Positions 21,119-30,700 of a stretch of 64,000 bases of DNA are shown here, piece by piece. Each line of letters begins with the position of its first letter. The stretch's first letter is position 1. The notes beneath the pieces were generated by a model. The model was given only the letters and a program-made list of their open reading frames with translations. It did not search any database and was not told the DNA's origin. The position numbers were made by a program, and so were the translations under genes. The stretch comes from Diphasiastrum complanatum (Eukaryota > Streptophyta > Lycopodiopsida > Lycopodiales > Lycopodiaceae), in assembly GCA_029204225.1 (NCBI GenBank), contig MU832113.1, positions 1-64,000 of the forward strand. The letters are read 5' to 3'.

Positions 21119-24100
21119 AGAATTAGAATTATTATTATTAACGTCTTTTGGTGCCCAGGGGCACATAAGACAAAAGAGAGTACAAAATGTGAGAAGCATT
21201 GTCCGCATAAGGACTTATTTACCAATGAAAAGACAGTAAAACTAAAACTAAAATATCGATCTCTCTGTCTCTAAGAGAAAAAGTATCCAAGCTTGACCAC
21301 CAGCTGGTGAGGGTACAAAGCAAGAGCTTAACCACCTGCTCCGCGGAGGAAACTAGCTACGAGCAAGCTGAAAGTAATGAGTGATGGTAGTAGTGGGTCG
21401 TGATGTAGGCTGGTGGGAGGCGTATGAAGATCTAGTAGCACTGGATCGAGCCGAAACTCTCTGTGTCTTCGATCTTCGGACGGGGACGTCAAAATCCGCA
21501 ACCGAAATATCCACTCTGTCTCGCTTCTGGAAGAACTGAGTAATGTGAGCCTGACTGGAATCCATATCTGAGAGCGTAGGTAGAAGTGAAGCTCGTAAAA
21601 TATACATCTCTCTCAAAAGAAGACCCACACATCTAGCATCTGAATACTCGAGGAAGGAGCTCAACGTGAGGGGAATATTTCGGTATAAACAATGGTATCG
21701 TCCTCTAATCTCATAGTATACTGGGCAGCGAAAGATGAAATGAAACTCATCTTCCACCTCCTGAAGAGAACAAAGCTGACATATCCGCTGCAATCTGGGA
21801 GTGTCTGTGTATCTACCTGTCTCGATAGCAAGCTGATGAGAAGAGACTCGAAGCTGTCCTATACGATATCTCAGACCAAAAGATAGCGTCTGTGTAAGAT
21901 AAACTGGAAGAATAGGCAAGCCCGAAACGTCCAGCCGTAAAAGATGTGTGCCATAATAATGTAGCTTGACCCTATCTGGATCAGGATGTGACCATATAGT
22001 GCGTATGTAGCTCCGGTAAATCTGCTGTCTGATATAAGCATGGGTTCCATTCGGAAGATCAAGTGCGGATAAACCCCAAGTCTGAAGAAGGGCTGAGACA
22101 CTGCGATACCAAGAGTGCTTGGCTCCCTGATCTGCAAGGGTACAAGATGAAGTGAGAGCAGCAACAATGTATCTGGAGGTATCTAGATCTGATACCCTGT
22201 GAAGAAAGGTGATGATCTGAAACATAGCACCAACAACTAATGGAGGAGAAGCAAACTCGGCTAGTATGATATCATGTGGTACTGAGGGCTTAGCCCGAAT
22301 TATCCTACTGAGCATGAGAATCTGGATACGAGTAAGATCTCTCCATGTATCGCGTGATAAATCAGGGCACCAAGTCTCAGCCGAATATAGCACAACTGGG
22401 GAGACAGTAGCAGAAAATAGTAGGCATCTGGTAGCAGGATCCTGCACATAATAAGTAGAGCAAAATCTCTCCATATGCACAAGAGCGGTATGCCCCTTGC
22501 GGAGCCTGGCGGTGGCTGCTGGTCGAAAAGTGAGTAGCGGACCAGAGAAAAGAACTCCCAAATAGGTGTAGGAGGTCACGATCTCAATCGGTAGCCCGTC
22601 ATAATAGAAAATCACATCTCTCATATGCTGTCTGTTGGTGTTAAACACCATAATCTTAGTCTTCTTAAGGTTAACCGTCAATCCCCAACGCTGGCAAAAG
22701 TGATGTAAAGCAGAAAGGTGACTCTGTAAACCAGCTGCAGAGGATGAGAGGAGAACCACATCATCAGCGTACAAGAGAATGGGGATAATAATGTCTGCTA
22801 GGGGACAGCCCTCTCCACCTTCCTCGCGAATAATCCGCTCGAGGTCATCTATATATAGTGCAAAAAGAGTGGGTGATAAGGGGCAACCCTGCTTCACCCC
22901 AATGGTAGAATGTATCTGTGAGGACCAGCCACTACCATCTCTGAAACGTGCCAAGACTCGCTCATATAAAGTAATGATCGCAGCAATAGTATCCTCTGAA
23001 AAGCCAAGTGAAGACAGTCTCTGGAAAAGAAGATGTCGTGGAACAGAGTCAAAAGCTTTGCGAAAATCCACAAAGCAACAGTAAATTCTCTGTTTCCGAT
23101 GTCGAGCCTCCTCAATAATGCATCTCAAAATGAAGATCTGGTCTGAAGTAGAATATCCCGGTCTGAAACCAGCTTGACCCATAGCGTGTAAACCCTCAGT
23201 TTCAGCAAAAGATCCAGTGACTGTCTGTAGTATAGAGCCATATATCTTAGCTAGAGTGTGACCAATCATAATGGTGCGGTAGTTTCCTACATTCATGGGA
23301 TCACCTGCCTTGAGGATGGGGTGAAGGATATTAGTACACCAAGCCGTAGGAAAACCAGAAGTAACAGCTGTGTTAAAAACATGAGCAATGTAAGGGGAGA
23401 TGAGATGTGCTACGGGCTTTAGGAAGTCTACACTTAAGGAGTCATAGTCAGTGGCTTTATTTAGTTTGGCATGTTTAATGGCGTTTTCAACCATGTCAGG
23501 GGTGAAAAGTGAGCAGTGGTCAGGTCTCGGTGAGAGTGAGGTAGGAGGAGAGTCCGTGGTATATAACTCCGTGGCATACTCGATCCAGGATTCGATGGCT
23601 ATGGGGGCCAATGTTGAAGAGTGTCTGGTAAAATGTTTCCAGAAAAAAGAGGAGGAGGGTGAATCTAAAGAGTTGATCATTTTTTGGCAGAGTGATTGTA
23701 GGTACTTGATCTTCTTTGTTCTGGTGGTTCTATGATATTCTTTCTGGCATTGTTTGAGTGTGGCAGGGGAGTGTGACCTGGCATATGTCACATGATTGTG
23801 AAGAGAGCGGCATTCTGCATCATACCATCTGTTGTGAACACTTCTGTGAGATGATGTCGTTTTGGTGGGGAAGGATGAGGAAGCAGCAGCTAAGAGGGAT
23901 GTAGAGAGAAAAGTGGCTTGCTGGTCAATTGGTGCCATGAACGGGAAGTTAGCGAGTAGTTGGGATAAGATTGTGGTGTAATTAGTGAATCCAGATTGGG
24001 TGAAAGGAATACGTTTATGAGTGGGAAGAGAGCAAGAAATTTGCAAAGAAGAGGTTATGTGACCAAGTGACATGTGTAAGAGCGAGTGATCGGAAATGGT

Positions 24101-27100
24101 AGGGGGTGTGATGGAGAAATCAGAAATGTGAGAGATCAAAGCAGGTGATCCAATGAAGTAGTCGACCACACTATGTCCTCCACCATGAGGATAGCATGTA
24201 TATGCTGATGAGGAAGGCCACTGTGTGAGGCCATTCAAAATGGCAAGAGCGTGTGTCTCTGCTAGAGTGATCAACTGCTCCCCGAAAGATGTAGCTGGAG
24301 TGTCTGCATCCTGTGATACCCGGTCTAGCCCCATATCCAAAGGGTAAAGCCTGAGAAGATCCGTAGCTGCATGAAATTCGGTTTGTCTAGAGCTTGTGCG
24401 GGCGTTGAAATCACCTGCTAGTAAAATGGAACCCTGCTGAGAAAAGATAGCAATATCATCTGAGAGAGCCTGAAAAGGGTCCCCGCCAAACTCAGCAAAC
24501 ACTGAGGTCTGTGGAGCAAAATAGCATACAGCTATATAGATGTCCTGAGGTAATCCCAATAGTGAGCCAATAATGTGTAACCAAATATAGCGAGCGTATG
24601 GATCTTGTTTAACCATCTGAGAGAGAGAGAGAGAGAGAACTCACAATCAATCACACAATAGAAAATGGTATTAGGGCAAGTTTCTATAGGCATACATAGA
24701 CCATGTAGTGCCTGTGCATGTGCCCATGCAAGCCTACTGCATTCCTATGCATGTAAGTCATTACTATTGATGTTGTACATCATGCCAATAATTGTCCTAA
24801 ACCATGCAATAGCTCCACATGTCATTAAATGTGTGATTGGGTCCTCACAAGGTTATTAATTACAGTCTGCAAAAATACATGAGAATCGAAGATAGGTACC
24901 TACACGACAGTCAAACTATTGAGGAAGGTTGAACTATTAAAGGAGTATTGAGTGTCGACTATCGACGAATGCTTGAATGTTCGATTCAAACAATTATCAA
25001 ATCGGACATTTGAACCTTCGAACCTTTGCCAACCTCAACTCCAACCTATGCGACTTTGACTCTAATCGACAAACTGTCGACTACCTTGCTGACGTGGTAC
25101 CACTCTAAATAAGCTAGTCACCTATACTAGCTAGTTACTGCATTGTGCAACTGTTTTGACAATGACAGGAGCCACGATCACCACCTGTCTAAATAGCGAC
25201 AGCCATGATCCAGGTAAATCTCAGACAACATAAGCTCAACGTCTTTATGCATTTGTATATATGTCTATAATAATCAAATAGTCAATATACATATCAAGCA
25301 CTAGATGATCAATCCATCAGCGAACATTCGGAATTTGATAATCATTGTAATTAAGCAGCAAGTACAGTGTAGATGTCACTACATCAATTAGATTTAAACT
25401 GAGAGTCAAAATAAGCTATCAACTGATCTTCGAATCATCGAAGCTGTTATAGAACTACGAGCTAGTTTCAAGCACGCGGTACTACCGCAATTGTCTTGTG
25501 CTTGTCATTTCTTGTGATTGTCTGATGTTGCTCTCTTACATATATGTCTGAACTGCTCAACTAACAGTCATTAGACTTTGTGTTTGTCTACGTAATCGAC
25601 CCTATCGATTCAGATGACTTTGAAGTCAAAATCAAGTAGAATCATCGAGTCATTTGACTCACCATCCTAATTCGATTCGATAGCGTAGCACATGCACCAA
25701 GGGATTCATTCCACTCAAATTTTCCCAACATGGTCTCAAAGCTTCTTTAAGTTATCTGATACTTTGTATAGATTCACTTTTATTCTGCTACTAATCAAGC
25801 TCTGAATACTTCTGTTCACATCAATAAAGGATTACTTTGGCATTATAGACTTGGTCATTTAAATCATGCTATCGTACTTGATCTCGACCATCCAGATAGG
25901 AAAGTCGAACTCCTTGTCTGCCAGGATTGCATTATCGGACAGCCGGCTAGCTAAAGATTTGTTAGACATTGTACATACAGACATATGTGGCCCAATTTTT
26001 AACTTTTTTATTGAAAGGTACCAGATTTTTCATTACCTTTATTGATGAATATTCTAGAATAACAACTGTATATTCATCAAGCATAAATCAAAGGCATTCA
26101 ACCTCTTCAGAACATTAGAACCGTACCTTAGACGAATCAGCCAAGTGCATGCTTGCTCACGCATCACTACCTAAGCACTTCTGGGCTGAAGTTGTTTCCA
26201 CTACAGCTTACATCTAGAACAGATGTTCGACTAAAGGCCTCTTAGGTAGGCTGTGTGGTAGGATTAGGATCCATTTACAAAAGCAAGAGAGGTGAATTAA
26301 GAAAGAGTGATATGATAAAGATCAAAAGAAACTCAAGGAAGGTAGATACAAGTTGCTGTCTCTTCACAAACCAAATGGTAGTGTCCATGGCTGCCAAAAG
26401 GAATAAGAGAAAGCAACAAGAAGACAGATGCACCACCACCTCCACCTCTTCTGCTCCAGTTGCAGTATCACCTGTGTCAATTCTAATGACATAAGGTGGA
26501 ACTGCAATCTATAATACGGGAGATGAAACAATCAGGGCTTGTTCCTTGTTCCAACTAGGTTGATTCCTCTTTTTCCTTTTGTTCACAACACCTTTTGTCA
26601 GATTAGTGAGTGGAGCTACAACCTTGGCAATAAATTTTCAATAGAAAACTGTAAATCCGAGAAATGATTTGACTTGTCTAATAGTTTTCAGAATTGGCCC
26701 ATCAACAACCAACTTGATTTTATCTCGTCAATTTTGATCCCATGAGCAATTGTCTTATGATCTAGGTAAACCAACTCATGCTCAAAGAATTCACATTTGA
26801 TTCTTTAGTGTAGAGTAACTCCTAAAGGAGTTTCATCAAGGCAGTTTTGATATGTTCTACATGTTCCTTGAAGGTTCTATTGTATACAAGAATATCATCA
26901 AAAAACACTACCCCAAATATGGACGAAATAAATCATTCATCATTCGTTGTAACGTTGTTGGAGCGTTTTTGTTAACCCAAATTTCAAACTAAGAACTCGT
27001 AATGACCAAATCTTGTATGAAATCCAGTTTTCTACACATATTCCAACTTAATTCTTATTTGATGGTACCCTATTCTAAGATCAATATTAGTCAAGTATTT

Positions 27101-30100
27101 GTCCTCACCTAAGCAATCTATCAGGTCATCCATCCTAGGTAAAGGATATTTATTTTTAATAGTTACTTTATTGCATCCCTTGTAATCAACACATCCAAAA
27201 ACCTCCATCCTTCTTCGCTTTTAAAAGAACAGGGGCGCTCCATGGTGATTGGGTTGGATATGTCCCATCCTCAAATAGTTTTCTATTTGATTTGTAATTT
27301 CGATCTCCTCCTTTTGAAGAAACCTATAAGGTTGTCTAGAGATAGTGCTAAACCAAGAGGTAGTTCATTTGGAAAGACATCATGAAATTCACTTCTGATA
27401 TGATATTTCATTGTTTGTTCATGATCTACATTTATATAAATTTTAGAAAATTCCAAAATAGGTTTTTCCAACATAGAGAAAACTTCATACTATGAATCAT
27501 CAAATGCCTCCATTATATTAACATTAGAAATCATATTTGACGGATGAATAAAATTACTTCCAAAAAATGTAGCCACTTTATCACCCTCCTTGAAAGTGAG
27601 AGCATGCTTCTTAAAATCAATTGTCAGGCGATTTACTAAATAGCCACTCGTAACCAAAAATTAAATTTCAGTTTTGTCCACGATCCCTTTATAGTTCTGA
27701 AGAATCAAATCACCAAAAAACCATGAAAATCATCAACTTTTCAGCGCGTTTTCGGCCTTGCATGGCCTCTACAGCTCGTTCCTTCTGCTCATACTAAAAA
27801 GACAGCTTCAGATGATGTTGAAGAACACGCATGCAAAATTTACAAGCAATCAACCTATTCTGTCCTTTGAAAACATGAAAAAACCTTTAAACAATATTCT
27901 TTTTTTATTTTCGGGTTTTTCCACATGTTTGGACACATAGTTCCCTCATGCAAGCACCCACTGATCTTCTAAACCTTAAATCCACCTGAACCAGCCTTTT
28001 ACAGTTCTGATTTTGCTATGACATAGCTCTTGCAATCCATTTCTAGCCAAAAATAAGCTTTTTTTTTACTTAGTCTAGAAGCTAAAATCAAAACAATGTC
28101 AAAACAAATCTATGCTGTATTTGAATGTACTTTTGTATGGGAGCTTGATAAAGTGAAAATAACTTGTACCCCCAAACTCGAGCTACTAGTTTTGGATCAG
28201 TGATTAATGTCCTGAGGGCCTACATGCTGTGAGAGATTCCAGCTAGTATGGAGACAGTCTTGTATTGTATTTTCTCTTGTACTTTGCTATCCATTTCATT
28301 AAAGTCTGAGCTTCTTGTGTGCTTTCTCCTTTACTCATGTGAGTTCTTCCATTCTGGTTGTGGAAGCTAGTAAGAGCTTGTCATCTCCATCAATATTTCT
28401 CTATCCATCATGTTTTTTAAAGCTTGATCCAATTAGTTTATGTATGCTGAAATTAAAAATCAATTAAGCTGCCACACTTTTTGCGTCTCAAAGGATGGAC
28501 TAAATCTTGCGTGTGAATTTGTCATGCACTGTGCAATGCATCCAAACATTCTGGTTAACCAGCAGAAAGAGATGTTTGTGTTGATATATGTGATAGAATT
28601 TCATTTGGGTTTTCATCCAAGCTACATTCTTCTATATAAGCTTTTTTTGTTCACTCGATCATGGATGTTCTGTTGTCTTGGACTCTTCTTACTTTCCTGC
28701 TGATTTTTTCCTGGCTATGAAAACAGAAAGAGTGGTTAGTGATCTTGTGATCTGTTTGCCATTTATCAATTGGGTCGGTTTGGGACTGGATTTGTGATCT
28801 TTGGAAAGCTTTGAACTCATTTCTGGAATTTTTAAACATTGAGACTTAAAATTTAGTTGGTGTTTGTGGTGTCAAGTTTGTATATTTTCTTCTTCTGAAA
28901 CATTATTTGTGCACAGATTGCTATAAGTACTGATGATGTTTATAAGACTGCTGAGGCAATTCGCATATCGGGTGGGAAAATAACTCGAGAGCCTGGCCCT
29001 TTGCCAGGAATTAATACTAAAATTACAGCTTGCTTGGATCCAGATGGTTGGAAAACGGTATGATGTTCACATTATTCCCAGTCAGCAAAGTCTAGTCAGC
29101 TTGCCAAGTTGTACCTTCAAAAATATAGTCATGCTTTTACCTGCATGGATTTCACAGTAGAGTTTTAGGGGTTATGTGATATGCTCCATCGATGAGAGTC
29201 TCTTTCTCTCCTTCTCTTTCATATGGTTGATTCCTCTTAAGAGCTCTCAAATTGATTGATTTAAATAATTCTCATATAGCTTAAAACATGGAGCTAAAAT
29301 CTTGTTCTACCATGTCCATTTTTACAGAGCAAGAATTGGGTTGAATGCCATGCTCACTTTCGACAGGAGAATGTCGTAAGAATACGTGCAATAGAATCTG
29401 AGCTGAAAACATGTAGAAATCCTTGCGGAATTACTGCCAACTCTTTTAAGGTGTAACTGATTGTAAATGATAGGATAGTACAAAAAGGGGAAGCAGGAAA
29501 TGCAGAAAATCATGGATGGAAATGAAAAGGTGGCAGCTTGGGTTGTAAAGAAAAATCTGTCAATGGTTGAAAAGTGGCTAAGAAAAATCATGTTGTGGCT
29601 AAAAGTGAACTCAAATAAAGAGCCCCCTTAAGTAAACAACTCTCCCTCAAAAATTAGAGATCGAATGTGGCCGGAGGTCATCTCATTGTGGCCTGTCATG
29701 TAGGCCTGCCACATGGCAAACCATGTAGGCTTGGGGTTTGCCATGCGGCAAGCCACATAAGCCTACCATAGGCTTTGTGTAGCAGGCCACATATGCATGT
29801 CATATCCCTGCTATCTGCCAAGCTTGTCGTAGGCTGCCACATGGCAAGCCACGTAGGTTGAACACATGGCACAAAGGTTGTACAATCCATCAATTGGTTA
29901 CTCTGGAGTCGATTTTCGAGAAATGCAATAGTCTATGCAAAAGTGTTCCATTTACCATATTACTGCCTCCACTCTGATTTTATGATTTAGGGTTTTTACA
30001 TAATGAAAAGTCTTAACCATTAGGGTTTCCACATGCAATGAAATGATCAATTAATCAACTATACAACTTCACAACTAATAGTGATTAATAAGTATACAGG

Positions 30101-30376
30101 GCCTAGGCTACACAAACTTGAAATTTTTCATGCATTTACCAGTTTTATACATAAATTTGACTCAGAAATTTATACTTGTTTTCACATTGAACCATCAACA
30201 AACGTGTTTGGCAAATGCGTAAGATTGTATTGGCTTAATCCCCTGATGGATTAACCAGGATTTGTTGATCAAGTACATTTATAGTAATTTTTATGGTTTG
30301 TAATCTAATATCTCATCATGGGCTTTCTTTGCAGGTTTTTGTTGATAATCAAGATTTCTTGCGGGAGCTTGAGTGA
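16409..30376 (+). CDS. GLX1: lactoylglutathione lyase (glyoxalase I), chloroplast-type, 9 exons
   Basis: Predicted role: Ni/Zn-dependent isomerisation of the methylglyoxal-glutathione hemithioacetal to S-lactoylglutathione, first step of methylglyoxal detoxification. Exons: 16409-16580, 18234-18417, 18786-18910, 19121-19185, 19613-19825, 19977-20024, 20214-20321, 28917-29057, 30335-30376. All introns are GT-AG, phases agree, total 365 residues. Residues 1-70 are Ser/Arg/Gln-rich without acidic residues early on, like a plastid transit peptide. A second in-frame ATG at 16427 (MALHF) is an alternative start. M79 in exon 2 could start a cytosolic form. Two tandem glyoxalase domains follow. Domain 1 (about 104-227) keeps all four metal-ligand positions of the E. 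coli enzyme: H106, E157, H175, E223. Domain 2 (about 234-360) has Q236, E287, Q305 and V353. So only the site built from H175, E223, Q236 and E287 appears complete, matching the single active site described in plant two-domain enzymes. Confidence 0.94.
18690..18785 (+). repeat. diverged tandem copy of glyoxalase exon 3 with acceptor and stop
   Basis: The 96 bases before exon 3 repeat its first ~87 bases and acceptor at roughly 90% identity. Copy 1 follows ctattgcag, and the real exon follows ctagtgcag. In the exon-2 frame copy 1 reads [20 protein letters not shown] and ends TATGGCTAG, where the real exon reads [20 protein letters not shown]. If the first acceptor were used, translation would stop at that TAG before the real exon. 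Copy 1 has no donor of its own, so it cannot be a mutually exclusive exon. Confidence 0.9.
21079..21115. repeat. (AG)n tract at LINE 3' boundary
   Basis: About 18 AG dinucleotides border the 3' end of the LINE. The element's tail (aattagaattagaattattattatt on +) begins right after it. Confidence 0.95.
21116..24618 (-). mobile_element. LINE (non-LTR retrotransposon), 5'-truncated, inside a GA microsatellite
   Basis: The unit lies between two GA tracts (21079-21115 and about 24618-24638). On the - strand it starts right at the ORF's first Met and ends, after about 230 bases of 3' UTR, with ttaataataataattctaattc, a simple-repeat tail in place of poly(A). The missing first part of the endonuclease shows 5' truncation. 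The flanking GA tracts are either target-site duplications of a microsatellite or the two halves of the microsatellite it entered. It is antisense to the glyoxalase gene. Confidence 0.85.
21353..24616 (-). CDS. LINE ORF2-like protein: endonuclease (partial), reverse transcriptase, zinc knuckle, PIP-box tail
   Basis: An unbroken frame of 1087 codons. Residues 1-180 are the EEP (APE-like) endonuclease without its N-terminal Asn/Glu motifs; GDFNAR (about 67-72), VVDYFI and SDHSLL (about 173-178) are present. RT spans about 385-690 with [29 protein letters not shown] and the catalytic YADD (about 616-619). A C-terminal knuckle CQLC-x9-H-x4-C lies at about 946-963 within EDEFHF. The tail has QAHITQFF (1022-1029) followed by KR, an exact PIP-box pattern, and TTTITHYF (1075-1082), a weaker one. 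No RNase H. The RT phrasing differs from typical angiosperm L1 elements. The open frame suggests recent insertion, but endonuclease truncation argues the copy is not autonomous. The first Met is simply the first available one. Confidence 0.9.
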   Translation of the reverse strand: MVKQDPYARYIWLHIIGSLLGLPQDIYIAVCYFAPQTSVFAEFGGDPFQALSDDIAIFSQQGSILLAGDFNARTSSRQTEFHAATDLLRLYPLDMGLDRVSQDADTPATSFGEQLITLAETHALAILNGLTQWPSSSAYTCYPHGGGHSVVDYFIGSPALISHISDFSITPPTISDHSLLHMSLGHITSSLQISCSLPTHKRIPFTQSGFTNYTTILSQLLANFPFMAPIDQQATFLSTSLLAAASSSFPTKTTSSHRSVHNRWYDAECRSLHNHVTYARSHSPATLKQCQKEYHRTTRTKKIKYLQSLCQKMINSLDSPSSSFFWKHFTRHSSTLAPIAIESWIEYATELYTTDSPPTSLSPRPDHCSLFTPDMVENAIKHAKLNKATDYDSLSVDFLKPVAHLISPYIAHVFNTAVTSGFPTAWCTNILHPILKAGDPMNVGNYRTIMIGHTLAKIYGSILQTVTGSFAETEGLHAMGQAGFRPGYSTSDQIFILRCIIEEARHRKQRIYCCFVDFRKAFDSVPRHLLFQRLSSLGFSEDTIAAIITLYERVLARFRDGSGWSSQIHSTIGVKQGCPLSPTLFALYIDDLERIIREEGGEGCPLADIIIPILLYADDVVLLSSSAAGLQSHLSALHHFCQRWGLTVNLKKTKIMVFNTNRQHMRDVIFYYDGLPIEIVTSYTYLGVLFSGPLLTFRPAATARLRKGHTALVHMERFCSTYYVQDPATRCLLFSATVSPVVLYSAETWCPDLSRDTWRDLTRIQILMLSRIIRAKPSVPHDIILAEFASPPLVVGAMFQIITFLHRVSDLDTSRYIVAALTSSCTLADQGAKHSWYRSVSALLQTWGLSALDLPNGTHAYIRQQIYRSYIRTIWSHPDPDRVKLHYYGTHLLRLDVSGLPILPVYLTQTLSFGLRYRIGQLRVSSHQLAIETGRYTDTPRLQRICQLCSLQEVEDEFHFIFRCPVYYEIRGRYHCLYRNIPLTLSSFLEYSDARCVGLLLREMYILRASLLPTLSDMDSSQAHITQFFQKRDRVDISVADFDVPVRRSKTQRVSARSSATRSSYASHQPTSRPTTTITHYFQLARS
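24618..24638. repeat. (GA)n tract at LINE 5' boundary
   Basis: About ten GA dinucleotides directly abut the truncated 5' end of the LINE. Confidence 0.93.
24880..25730 (+). repeat. probable copia 5' LTR (outer end uncertain)
   Basis: The sequence ends ttcccaaca at 25730 and is followed by TGGTCTCAAAGCTTC (25731-25745), a mutated copia primer-binding site. The outer boundary is not determined; 24880 is approximate. Confidence 0.45.
25746..26250 (+). pseudogene. copia pol relic (GAG-pre-integrase and integrase pieces)
   Basis: Heavily mutated + strand sequence. It reads [13 protein letters not shown] (GAG-pre-integrase) near 25835, [12 protein letters not shown] (integrase start) near 25965, and [22 protein letters not shown] (integrase end) near 26150. 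There are many stops and frameshifts. Gag and protease are missing, since the primer site runs directly into pol. Confidence 0.75.
26480..27700 (-). pseudogene. gypsy protease/RT relic
   Basis: A decayed - strand gypsy pol. [15 protein letters not shown], the usual RT entry, lies at about 27370. Then come sequence matching the [15 protein letters not shown] block near 27230, fragments of the palm near 26900 and the HxVFLGHxISxxGI-like block near 26750. Stops are frequent. It lies in intron 7. Confidence 0.7.
29690..29880. repeat. short motif cluster in intron 8
   Basis: Variants of gccacatggcaagccacgta recur four times or so, partly as inverted copies (gccatgcggcaagccacata; ctaccataggc / gcctatggtag-like). 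The cluster could fold into hairpins. It has no coding potential worth calling. Confidence 0.5.
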
Positions 30377-30700
30377 AATTTTTGGTACCTTACTTAGCCT
30401 TAAGGCTTCAGGATTTGAATCCTTTACATTCTGTACCACCTGCTGAAGTTAGGCACAGTGCTGCTGTAATCTGATCTGATGGAACAGTGCTCTCTTTTAA
30501 GGTCCAGCCTCTCAAATCAGCCACTCTGTTGTATGGGCGCTCATCTTCATGTCAATATGGAGCTGTAGCATTAACTTGTATACAATAACTATGAGTATGT
30601 ACTACAAACTTATGAAGCTTGAATCCTTTATCGGATTACAAGAAGCTGTGCAAATTTATTCCTTCTTAATTTCGTACAATAAATAGCTGAAAAGGGGAAG
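30377..30700 (+). terminator. glyoxalase I 3' UTR with AATAAA
   Basis: The sequence after the stop TGA (30374-30376) is U-rich. A canonical AATAAA lies at 30678-30683, a plausible polyadenylation signal about 300 bases downstream. Confidence 0.45.

Larger units (their letters stand above)
20322..28916 (+). other. intron 7 of glyoxalase I (8.6 kb), transposon-loaded
   Basis: The donor is CAG|GTAAGG at 20322 and the acceptor GCACAG ends at 28916. The other introns are 0.15-1.7 kb. This one holds an antisense LINE (21119-24618), a copia relic (to about 26250), a gypsy RT relic (26480-27700) and unassigned sequence. 20330-21078 and 27700-28916 hold no gene I recognise. Confidence 0.88.
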
